Shown here in pieces: positions 1 to 4,924 of a DNA stretch of 6,865 nt. The position numbers were made by a program, and so were the translations under genes. Within the stretch, counting starts at the first letter, position 1, and each line of letters begins with the position of its first letter. The notes below the pieces were generated by a model. The model was not told the origin of the DNA. It was given only the letters and a program-made list of their open reading frames with translations, and searched no databases. Source of the DNA: DASQQQ01 sp036390995 (GTDB lineage: Bacteria > Actinomycetota > UBA4738 > HRBIN12); NCBI GenBank assembly GCA_036390995.1, contig DASWAT010000086.1:1-6865 (forward strand). Reading direction: 5' to 3'.

Positions 1-140
<140 letters not shown>

Positions 141-156
141 GGGGCCGGGGGCAGCC

Positions 157-324
157 ATGGCGAAGAAGGAAGGCAACCGCCCGAAGATCACGCTCGAGTG
201 CACGGAGTGCCGGCGGCGGAACTACCAGACCGTGAAGAACCGGATCAACGACCGGGAGCGGCTGGAGCTTCGTAAGTATTGCCGCTGGGAGCGCAGGTAC
301 ACCCTGCACCGCGAGACTCGATAG
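157..324 (+). CDS. rpmG: 50S ribosomal protein L33, with an incomplete cysteine set
   Basis: A 55-residue protein of the large ribosomal subunit, near the E site. The start is the ATG at 157, with a GGGGG Shine-Dalgarno-like run at 147-151 and 5 bases of spacing. An in-frame ATG at 109 lies inside tuf and would add 16 non-L33 residues, so it is rejected. Family features are MAKKEGNR, ITLECTEC, KNRINDRERLELRKYC and the ending TLHRETR. L33 exists in a zinc-binding form with two CxxC pairs and a zinc-free form lacking the cysteines. This copy has C15 and C18 of the first pair and C42 of the second, but the fourth position is glutamate (C42-R-W-E45). It is therefore an intermediate: three cysteines plus a possible acidic ligand, or a form losing zinc. 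The frame is open throughout and the protein ends normally, so truncation is not indicated. It follows tuf and faces the response regulator convergently. Confidence 0.95.
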   Translation: MAKKEGNRPKITLECTECRRRNYQTVKNRINDRERLELRKYCRWERRYTLHRETR

Positions 325-349
325 GACTCCGGGGGGAACCGGGTTCGTA

Positions 350-378
350 CCCACGCGTGGGCCGGGGCGTTGTCCCCG
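350..378. terminator. Candidate bidirectional terminator hairpins between rpmG and the response regulator
   Basis: The 64-base gap between two convergent genes holds two adjacent dyads. One is the perfect 12-base palindrome CCCACGCGTGGG at 350-361. The other is a 5-bp stem CGGGG (363-367) / CCCCG (374-378) closing a six-base loop. A GGG run at 341-343 could instead pair with the CCC at 350-352, so alternative folds compete. No T-run follows on either strand, so a classic intrinsic terminator is not supported. Hairpins without a U-tract are common at gene ends in high-GC actinobacteria, and the position suits termination of both converging transcripts. The role is inferred from position and structure only. 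Confidence 0.4.
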
Positions 379-388
379 CCTCGTGTGT

Positions 389-1087
389 TCAGTCCTCGAG
401 GGTGCCGGTGACGTCGAGCGTGGTTACCTTGCCGTGCCGGATGGCCAGCACCAACGCCTCGAGCTTCGAGTGGACACCGAGCTTCGTGATGATGTTCTGG
501 GTGTGGGTCCGAAGCGTGTGGGGGCTCATGCCGAGGTCCTCCGACATATGCTCGGACGTGCCGCCCGAGGCCATCCGCTGAAGGATCTGGATCTCGCGCG
601 GAGTGAGACGCGACAGGCGTTGCTCGGTGGTCGCCTCGCGATCGCGCCGGTGCCGGAGGCGCCGGAGCGCGCCCTCGATCTCTTCCTCGTCGTGCAGCGG
701 CTCGCCTCGATGGGCCCGGCGGACCGAGGACGCCACCAGCATGACGCCCTCCGTCTTGCGCAGCAGGCCGGTGGCGCCGGCCTGGACCACCCGAGCCAGG
801 AGCAGCTCGTCCTCGTGACCGGACAGGATGAGCACCCGGGCCTCGGGATCGGCGTCCTTGATCTTCCGGGTGGCCTCGATCCCGTTCATGCCGGGCATCG
901 CGAGATCCACGAGCACGACGTCGGGTTCGAGCCGGAGCACCGCCTCCACCGCCGAGTTGCCGTCGGTGATCACGTCGACGATCGAGAGGTCCTTCTCCCG
1001 ACCGAGGGCCAGCTGCAGGGCCTCGCCGAACGTCCGCTGATCGTCCACGATCAGCACCTTGATCGGTTTGTGGTGGTTACCGGACAT
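389..1087 (-). CDS. NarL/LuxR-family two-component response regulator (orphan)
   Basis: A 232-residue DNA-binding response regulator. Residues about 8-125 form a receiver domain: acidic pair D15/D16, phospho-acceptor D61 in VDLAMPGMNG, switch S89 in LILSG, and K111. Residues about 160-220 form a LuxR-type helix-turn-helix (LTPRE at 161-165, SPHTLRTHTQNIITKLGVHS). All residues needed for phosphorylation are present, so it should be activated by a histidine kinase, but no kinase lies in the window. The ATG whose first base is 1087 is preferred: on the reverse strand a GAGG (1097-1094) stands 6 bases upstream. Longer in-frame starts at 1099 and 1126 add a poorly conserved tail and lack a good ribosome site. 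It is divergent from the reductase/dehydratase unit across 89 bases, so it may control its own gene and that unit. The specific signal and targets cannot be read from sequence. Confidence 0.93.
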   Translation of the reverse strand: MSGNHHKPIKVLIVDDQRTFGEALQLALGREKDLSIVDVITDGNSAVEAVLRLEPDVVLVDLAMPGMNGIEATRKIKDADPEARVLILSGHEDELLLARVVQAGATGLLRKTEGVMLVASSVRRAHRGEPLHDEEEIEGALRRLRHRRDREATTEQRLSRLTPREIQILQRMASGGTSEHMSEDLGMSPHTLRTHTQNIITKLGVHSKLEALVLAIRHGKVTTLDVTGTLED

Positions 1088-1097
1088 GGGCGGCCTC

Positions 1098-1103
1098 ATC
1101 GTA
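1098..1103 (-). promoter_or_regulatory. Weak candidate -10 box for the response regulator
   Basis: On the reverse strand TACGAT reads from 1103 to 1098 and matches the actinobacterial TAnnnT pattern (4 of 6 to TATAAT). Transcription would begin near 1091, only a few bases before the chosen ATG at 1087, leaving little or none of the GAGG site in the message. I see no convincing -35 at 16-19 bases. This is a tentative call; the true promoter may lie further upstream, overlapping the promoter of the divergent reductase gene. Confidence 0.25.
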
Positions 1104-1140
1104 GGGTGCCGAACGGGCGGAATCACGGAAGCCGGGCAAC

Positions 1141-1170
1141 TTGCCGTTCGCCCTCGCGCGTGGGTAGCGT
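1141..1170 (+). promoter_or_regulatory. Candidate promoter giving a leaderless reductase mRNA
   Basis: TTGCCG at 1141-1146 can serve as a -35 (4 of 6 to TTGACA). After an 18-base spacer, TAGCGT at 1165-1170 fits the TAnnnT -10 pattern. Six bases later is the GTG start codon at 1177, which is about where transcription should begin. No usable Shine-Dalgarno precedes the GTG. The arrangement fits a leaderless transcript, a common class in mycobacteria and streptomycetes. The same -35 hexamer and the same 18-base spacer occur at the tRNA-Trp promoter further along. The -10 match is modest, so this remains an inference. Confidence 0.45.
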
Positions 1171-1176
1171 GCCCGC

Positions 1177-1983
1177 GTGGGACGGTTGGACGGCAAGGTC
1201 GCCGTGATCACCGGCGCCGGACGCGGGATCGGGCGCGCCACGGCACTGCGGTTCGGTCGCGAGGGAGCGGCCGTCGTCGTGAACGAAGTGGACGCCGGGC
1301 CGGCCGAGGAGACGGCGGCAACCATCCGGGATGCAGGGGGGAGCGCCGCCGTCTCTCTGGACGACACGGTCGAGCTCGATGGTGCCAGGGCGCTGGTCGC
1401 CCGTGCGGTGGAGGAGTTCGGGAGGATCGACATCCTCGTCAACAACGCGGGCATCACGCGCGACCGCATGTTCCACAACCTGGACGACGCGCAATGGGAC
1501 CTCGTGCTCGACGTGAACCTCCGTACCGCATTCCACGCAACTCTTGCAGCCGTGACCCACATGAGGGAATCGGCCAAGCGGGAGACCGCCGAGCGGGGGA
1601 CACCTGCGTACCACAGAAAGCTGACGTTCACGACCTCGTATGCAGCGCTCGTGGGCAACGCGGGGCAGGCCAACTACACGGCGGCGAAGGGGGCGATCGT
1701 CGGCCTCACGAAGACGCTCGCGCGCGAGCTCGGACCCTTCCACATCAACGCGAACGCCGTCGCCCCCGGGTTCATCGAGACCCGGTTGACCGCCTCGAAG
1801 CAAGGCGACGAGGACCTCGGGATCCCCGAGCACCTTCGGCAGCTCGCGCTGATGACGATCGCCCTCGGGCGGTACGGCCGGCCCGAGGACGTGGCCGCGG
1901 CCCACCTGTTCCTGGCCTCGGAGGACGCCGACTACATCACCGGCGTGATCCTGCCCGTCACCGGCGGGCAGCTGGGGAGCTGA
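1177..1983 (+). CDS. Short-chain dehydrogenase/reductase, FabG-like 3-oxoacyl reductase
   Basis: A 268-residue Rossmann-fold oxidoreductase, probably reducing a 3-oxoacyl thioester to the 3-hydroxy form or the reverse. Classical SDR marks are the nucleotide loop TGAGRGIG at 12-19, NNAG at 89-92, structural N114, and the S154/Y167/K171 active site with the usual 13-residue Ser-Tyr spacing (GNAGQANYTAAK). NAVAPGFIETRLT near 180-195 also matches FabG. E37 at the end of the second strand sits where NAD-preferring SDRs carry an acidic residue, so NADH may be favoured over NADPH (inference). It is about 20 residues longer than typical FabG; the extra charged stretch falls around residues 131-148, just before the catalytic serine. 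The GTG start at 1177 is chosen because the fold begins at once (GRLDGKVAVITG). The dehydratase pair follows 5 bases downstream, suggesting sequential reduction and dehydration. The exact substrate, ACP- or CoA-bound, is not determinable. Confidence 0.93.
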   Translation: MGRLDGKVAVITGAGRGIGRATALRFGREGAAVVVNEVDAGPAEETAATIRDAGGSAAVSLDDTVELDGARALVARAVEEFGRIDILVNNAGITRDRMFHNLDDAQWDLVLDVNLRTAFHATLAAVTHMRESAKRETAERGTPAYHRKLTFTTSYAALVGNAGQANYTAAKGAIVGLTKTLARELGPFHINANAVAPGFIETRLTASKQGDEDLGIPEHLRQLALMTIALGRYGRPEDVAAAHLFLASEDADYITGVILPVTGGQLGS

Positions 1984-1988
1984 ACGGC

Positions 1989-2387
1989 GTGCCCCTGAAC
2001 CTCGCCCTCGAGGGCAAGGTCTATCCGGAGGTGGCGTTCACGGTGGATCCCGGACGAGCCGCGGCCTTCGCCGCGGTGGTGGAAGAGCGGAGCGACGTGG
2101 TGCCGCCCACGTTCCCCACCGCGGCCGAGTTCCTCCTGTTCCCGCAGATCGTCGGCGATCCCGAGCTGGGGATGGACTTCACGCGGGTGGTGCACGCCGA
2201 GCAGGAGTACGAATGGCGCCGTGCGCTCGTTCCCGGCGAGACCGTGTCCGCTCGCTCGCGCCTGGCCCAGATCCGTGAGAAGGCCGGGAACGGGTTCCTC
2301 ACGATCGAGACCCAGTTGCTCGGGGCCGACGGCGAGGTGGCCGTCGTGGCCCGGGCCTCGATGATCGAGCGGGGCGAGGGTGGCTGA
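1989..2387 (+). CDS. HadA-like MaoC-family dehydratase subunit (non-catalytic half)
   Basis: A 132-residue single-hotdog protein of the FAS1-like/MaoC N-terminal dehydratase type, like mycobacterial HadA. Typical features are an N-terminus PLNLALEGKVYP, PPTFPTAAEF at about 39-48, and a central HAEQEYEWRRALVPGETV at 69-86. No D-x4-H catalytic dyad is visible, as expected for the partner that shapes the acyl tunnel while the second subunit supplies catalysis. The frame stays open far upstream, but that part overlaps the reductase and reads as arginine-rich nonsense. The GTG at 1989 is chosen because it starts exactly at the family N-terminus and has GGGGAG at 1974-1979, 9 bases away. It lies 5 bases after the reductase stop and overlaps the next gene by 8 bases, which fits translational coupling and a heterodimer. 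Function as a 3-hydroxyacyl-ACP or -CoA dehydratase subunit is inferred from family and context. Confidence 0.85.
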   Translation: MPLNLALEGKVYPEVAFTVDPGRAAAFAAVVEERSDVVPPTFPTAAEFLLFPQIVGDPELGMDFTRVVHAEQEYEWRRALVPGETVSARSRLAQIREKAGNGFLTIETQLLGADGEVAVVARASMIERGEGG

Positions 2388-2820
2388 GCCCCGCGTCCGG
2401 TTCGAGGACCTCGCCGTGGGGCAGGAGATCCCGTCGCTCGCGCGGGTGGTGAGCCGGGAGGACGTGAAGGCCTACGCCGACGCCTCGGGAGACCAGAACC
2501 CGCTGCACCAGAACGACGACTTCGCTCGCGCCGTGGGGTTCCCCGGCATCATCGCCCACGGGATGTTCTCGATGGGCCATCTCGCGACCTGCCTCACGGG
2601 GTGGCTGGGTGAACCGGGCCCGCTGCGCCGGTTGCGGGCCCAGTTCCGGTCGCCGGTGTTCATGGGAGACACCATCGTCGCCGGCGGCCGGATCCGATCC
2701 CTCGACCCCGAGGCCCGGTCGGCGATCCTGGAGGTCTGGGTGAGCGTGGAACGGGACGGCCGGACGGAGTTCCCGATCCGCAAGAGCGAGGCGGAGGTGC
2801 GCTTCACCACCGGCGCGTAG
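2380..2820 (+). CDS. HadB-like MaoC dehydratase, catalytic subunit
   Basis: A 146-residue hotdog-fold hydratase/dehydratase. The hydratase-2 motif is intact: YADASGDQNPLHQND with D38 and H43 forming the D-x4-H dyad, followed by GFPGIIAHGM at 53-62. N-terminal RFEDLAVGQEIP and the later RLRAQFRSPVFMGDTI also match MaoC/HadB proteins. It would dehydrate (R)-3-hydroxyacyl thioesters to trans-2-enoyl thioesters in type II fatty acid elongation, or run in reverse on CoA substrates. The start is the GTG at 2380, which overlaps the HadA-like stop (GTGGCTGA), with purine-rich GGGGCGAGG just before it. Only one catalytic-type MaoC gene is present; the mycobacterial locus has hadC next, absent here. 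The product is therefore most likely a HadAB-type dimer. The gene converges on the coiled-coil gene, with a strong hairpin between. Confidence in the family is high and in the pathway moderate. Confidence 0.92.
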   Translation: MAEPRVRFEDLAVGQEIPSLARVVSREDVKAYADASGDQNPLHQNDDFARAVGFPGIIAHGMFSMGHLATCLTGWLGEPGPLRRLRAQFRSPVFMGDTIVAGGRIRSLDPEARSAILEVWVSVERDGRTEFPIRKSEAEVRFTTGA

Positions 2821-2845
2821 GGCCGGCCACCGGGGTCGGCCGGTC
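2821..2845. terminator. GC-rich hairpin between convergent genes, probable bidirectional terminator
   Basis: Directly after the HadB-like stop, GGCCGGCC (2821-2828) pairs with GGCCGGTC (2838-2845) across a 9-base loop. This is an 8-bp stem with one G-T pair. The hairpin nearly fills the 32-base gap to the stop of the opposing coiled-coil gene, so it could end both transcripts. There is no T-run on either side, so termination is inferred from position and stem strength. Confidence 0.5.
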
Positions 2846-2852
2846 GCCCCCG

Positions 2853-4661
2853 CTACTCGAGCTCGATCCGGTCCTCGCGCCGCGGGCGGCCCAGGCTGGC
2901 CAGGGCGTGCATCGCGTCGCCCATGCGGTCGATCACGATCTGGATCTCGTCGTCCTGCTGCTTCCCGATCCGCGCGGCCATCTCGTCGACCTTGCGTTCG
3001 AGCTTGTCGCCGAGGCGGGCCACGGACTCGGTCGTGGACTGCACGTCTCGGTGCAGCTGCTCGGCGATGTCCTTCACCCGACGCTCGACGATCTCCATGA
3101 CCTCGGCGGGGAGGTTCGCCTGCACCTCCTTCACCGCGCGCAGCGTCTGCTTCGAGGCCTCCTGCTCCGCCGCGATCTGGACGCGATCGGCGAGCGCCTG
3201 GTTGTCGGAGCGGATCATCTTCGCCAGCCCGGCGATCCGGCTGTCGAGGGCCTGCGCGAGCCGCTCCTCGAGGTCCTGTTGGCCGCGCAGCGCGTCGGCC
3301 CCGGTCCGGTCCGCGGCTCTCGCGGCCGCGTCCAGGCGATCCAGCGCCGAGTCCAGCCGGCCGCCGATCGCGCGGTCGGCCGCCTCCGAGGCCTCCCGAC
3401 CGACCGTCTGGCCGAGCCGGTCCAGTCCGCCGTCGATCGAGTCGGCCATGCGGACCATGTTCCGGTCGATCGTGGACACGGCCTGGTCGAGCTGCTCCTT
3501 GATCGCTGCGCCGTGGGCCTCGCCCAGGCGGTCGAACGTGGCCGAGGCGTCCTGCATGTGGGCGTCGATGGCCCGGCCGGTCTCCTCGCGGAGACGGCGC
3601 GTCATCTCCTCGACCGTCCACCGGGTGGCCGCCGTGAGTCCCTCGGACACGCGACCCAGCTGTTCGTCCAGCGTCTTGGACATGGTCTCGGACACCCGCC
3701 CCAGCTCCTCGTCGAGGTTGCGGGCGAGCACCTGGTCCTGCTTCGCGGTCACCCGGACCAGCTCGTCGCGGATGGCCTCCGAGTCCGAACGGATCAGGCG
3801 GGCCAGGCCCATCACGCGCTCTTCGAACCGCTGCTCGACGGCGTGCATCGTCTCGTCGAGGTCCCGGGTCTTGATCCCCATCCGCTCGTCGACCAACTCG
3901 AGCTGCTCGCCGATCAGCCGGACCTGCTCGTGGACCGCGGCGGGGGTCGCGGACGCCTGGTCCTCGATCCGGGCGGCGAGCTGACCCATGGCTGAGACGC
4001 CCTGCTGGACGTAGGTTTGCATGGCCTGGGCGATGTGCCCGGTCTCCTGCGTGATGAGCTCGCCGTGCTCCTGGACGCGCTGTCGCACGGCCTCGACGAT
4101 CGCCCGGTCGCGCTCGGCCAGCGTCTCGAACGCCGAGGCCACCTGCCGGGCCATCTGCTCGAGCTGGCCCCGGAGCTCGCCGGCCTGCTGCGCCACCGGC
4201 GAGGTGGCCGCGGCCCGTAGCGCCTCCACGCCCTCGGCCATCGCCGTCTGCGTGGCGCGGCTCTGCTCGGTGAGCAGCGCCATCGTCTCCTCCAGCCGGG
4301 AGGTCCGGACGGCAAGGTCCTGGAACCGCTCGTCGCTGTGGGCGACCATGCTGCGGAGGGCCTGGTCCCTCGAGATCGACTCGAGGATGGTGGCCTGGAT
4401 CTGATCCTTGTCGCCGCCGGCGCTCCGCCAGACCTCGGCGGCGATCTCGTGCATCAGCGTGCCGGCCTCCTGGCGTATCGCGCGGACGCCCTGCTCCAGC
4501 CGGTCGGTCACCACCTGCTGGTAGGCGGCCACCGCGGCCTCCAGGCGGGGGTCCGGCTGCGGTTCCGGGGGGGTGCTCCGGGAGAAGAAGCCTCGGCGCC
4601 TCGCCCGATCGGAGCCCTCGGGCGAGTACGAGTCGTCAGGTTGTTGCATGGGCGCTCGCAT
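2853..4661 (-). CDS. Large alpha-helical coiled-coil protein of unknown function
   Basis: A 602-residue protein I do not recognise. Residues 1-37 are a polar, Pro/Arg-rich tail (RARRRGFF at 19-26). From about 40 to 590 it is almost all predicted helix with long runs of charged and Ala/Leu/Val heptad-like sequence. After residue 40 I see only four prolines (155, 240, 518, 593), giving a proline-free run of about 277 residues. I see no cysteine and just two tryptophans (W78, W348). No signal peptide or membrane segment is visible, so a cytoplasmic filament, scaffold or cell-pole/chromosome-associated rod is plausible but unproven. Two internal repeats exist: GLARLIRSD (286-294) versus GLAKMIRSD (479-487), and a tandem LDE-E/Q-LGRVSE (316-325, 331-340). 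The start may be at 4661 or the in-frame ATG at 4649; neither has a strong ribosome site. It is convergent with the lipid module and divergent from the tRNA-secE operon. The open reading frame is long and coherent, unlike the Arg/Ser-rich antisense frames. Confidence 0.85.
   Translation of the reverse strand: MRAPMQQPDDSYSPEGSDRARRRGFFSRSTPPEPQPDPRLEAAVAAYQQVVTDRLEQGVRAIRQEAGTLMHEIAAEVWRSAGGDKDQIQATILESISRDQALRSMVAHSDERFQDLAVRTSRLEETMALLTEQSRATQTAMAEGVEALRAAATSPVAQQAGELRGQLEQMARQVASAFETLAERDRAIVEAVRQRVQEHGELITQETGHIAQAMQTYVQQGVSAMGQLAARIEDQASATPAAVHEQVRLIGEQLELVDERMGIKTRDLDETMHAVEQRFEERVMGLARLIRSDSEAIRDELVRVTAKQDQVLARNLDEELGRVSETMSKTLDEQLGRVSEGLTAATRWTVEEMTRRLREETGRAIDAHMQDASATFDRLGEAHGAAIKEQLDQAVSTIDRNMVRMADSIDGGLDRLGQTVGREASEAADRAIGGRLDSALDRLDAAARAADRTGADALRGQQDLEERLAQALDSRIAGLAKMIRSDNQALADRVQIAAEQEASKQTLRAVKEVQANLPAEVMEIVERRVKDIAEQLHRDVQSTTESVARLGDKLERKVDEMAARIGKQQDDEIQIVIDRMGDAMHALASLGRPRREDRIELE
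3642..3716 (-). repeat. Tandem LGRVSE repeat inside the coiled-coil gene
   Basis: Residues 316-325 (LDEELGRVSE) and 331-340 (LDEQLGRVSE) repeat with a 15-residue period, encoded at 3716-3687 and 3671-3642. The period is close to two heptads, fitting local duplication within a coiled coil. Seen directly in the translation; the functional meaning is unknown. Confidence 0.6.
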
Positions 4662-4690
4662 TCCGGGGCCGGCGCGGCGCGTCCCGAAGA

Positions 4691-4718
4691 GTGTAGGGGA
4701 GCCAGAGGGCTCCTACAC
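4691..4718. repeat. Bulged inverted repeat upstream of the coiled-coil gene
   Basis: GTGTAGG (4691-4697) then AGCC (4700-4703) pair with GGCTCCTACAC (4708-4718), an 11-bp stem with a two-G bulge (4698-4699) and an AGAG loop. It lies 30 bases upstream of the coiled-coil start at 4661 and about 48 bases from the divergent tRNA promoter. On the reverse strand, TACACT (4695-4690), a possible -10 box for the coiled-coil gene, overlaps one arm. The element could therefore be an operator covering that promoter or a hairpin in its 5' leader. No T-run follows, so an intrinsic terminator is unlikely. Confidence 0.5.
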
Positions 4719-4766
4719 GCAAGACGACCAGGGATTTTGGCCGGTCACATGCGTGCGTTGAGACCT

Positions 4767-4796
4767 TTGCCGCGTCCCGCCGGGACCTCCTATACT
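4767..4796 (+). promoter_or_regulatory. Promoter for tRNA-Trp, secE and probably nusG
   Basis: A clear -10 box, TATACT at 4791-4796 (5 of 6 to TATAAT), follows an 18-base spacer from TTGCCG at 4767-4772 (4 of 6 to TTGACA). Transcription would begin near 4803, about 37 bases before the mature tRNA 5' end, leaving a leader for RNase P to remove. Of the -10 candidates I noted this is the closest to consensus, in keeping with a stable-RNA and ribosomal gene operon. TTGAGA at 4758-4763 looks like a better -35 but its 27-base spacing is too long. Confidence 0.65.
4774..4786. promoter_or_regulatory. Perfect palindrome in the promoter spacer, operator-like
   Basis: GTCCCGCCGGGAC is a perfect 13-base palindrome with arms of 6 around a single central C. 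It lies wholly between the -35 and -10 boxes of the tRNA-Trp/secE promoter. A protein dimer bound here would block or distort polymerase access, as with repressors or MerR-type activators. With high G+C a chance palindrome is possible, and no regulator can be assigned. Confidence 0.35.
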
Positions 4797-4839
4797 CGTG
4801 CGGTAATGCCCCCGATCACCGGCCGGGCCAGCATCTCGG

Positions 4840-4913
4840 AGGGGCGTAGCTCAACCTGGTAGAGCACCGGTCTCCAAAACCGGCGGTTGGGGGTTCGAGT
4901 CCCTCCGCCCCTG
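4840..4913 (+). tRNA. tRNA-Trp, anticodon CCA
   Basis: A complete cloverleaf of 74 bases. The acceptor stem is AGGGGCG (4840-4846) / CGCCCCT (4906-4912) and the D-stem GCTC/GAGC. The anticodon stem CCGGT/ACCGG encloses the loop CTCCAAA, whose anticodon CCA lies at 4874-4876. A five-base variable loop precedes a T-arm of GGGGG-TTCGAGT-CCCTC (one G-U pair). The discriminator is G4913, the identity base of bacterial tRNA-Trp. The 3' CCA is not encoded: CAAGG follows, so tRNA nucleotidyltransferase must add it. The gene sits 11 bases before secE and shares its promoter, the same trpT-secE arrangement as in mycobacteria. Confidence 0.97.
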
Positions 4914-4924
4914 CAAGGAGCACG

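Noticed and set aside
341..352. GGGTTCGTACCC, resembling a tRNA T-arm and so a possible tRNA remnant or attachment site
   Set aside because: Only a 3-bp stem, no neighbouring acceptor or anticodon arm, and no integrase in the window.
1088..1126. Longer response regulator starting at 1126 or 1099
   Set aside because: The added residues are unlike receiver domains and lack a ribosome site, while GAGG is well placed for the ATG at 1087.
383..1207. 274-residue forward frame antisense to the response regulator
   Set aside because: Overlaps the full length of a gene with intact receiver and LuxR domains; composition is typical of an antisense frame.
1059..1988. Upstream extension of the HadA-like frame
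   Set aside because: The frame is open but lies out of phase over the reductase and is Arg-rich; the family N-terminus begins precisely at the GTG at 1989.
2299..3621. 440-residue reverse-strand frame overlapping both dehydratase genes and the coiled-coil gene
   Set aside because: Its translation is Arg/Gly/Pro-rich low-complexity sequence with no family features, and it crosses two well-supported genes; it is a high-GC shadow frame.
2907..3995. Forward frames of 362 and 353 residues antisense to the coiled-coil gene
   Set aside because: They are His/Leu/Arg- or Ser/Arg-rich mirror images of the helical repeat and have no recognisable domain; the reverse frame is more coherent.
4758..4796. 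TTGAGA at 4758-4763 as the -35 of the tRNA promoter
   Set aside because: The 27-base distance to TATACT is too long for a sigma-70 type promoter; TTGCCG at 4767 has an 18-base spacer.
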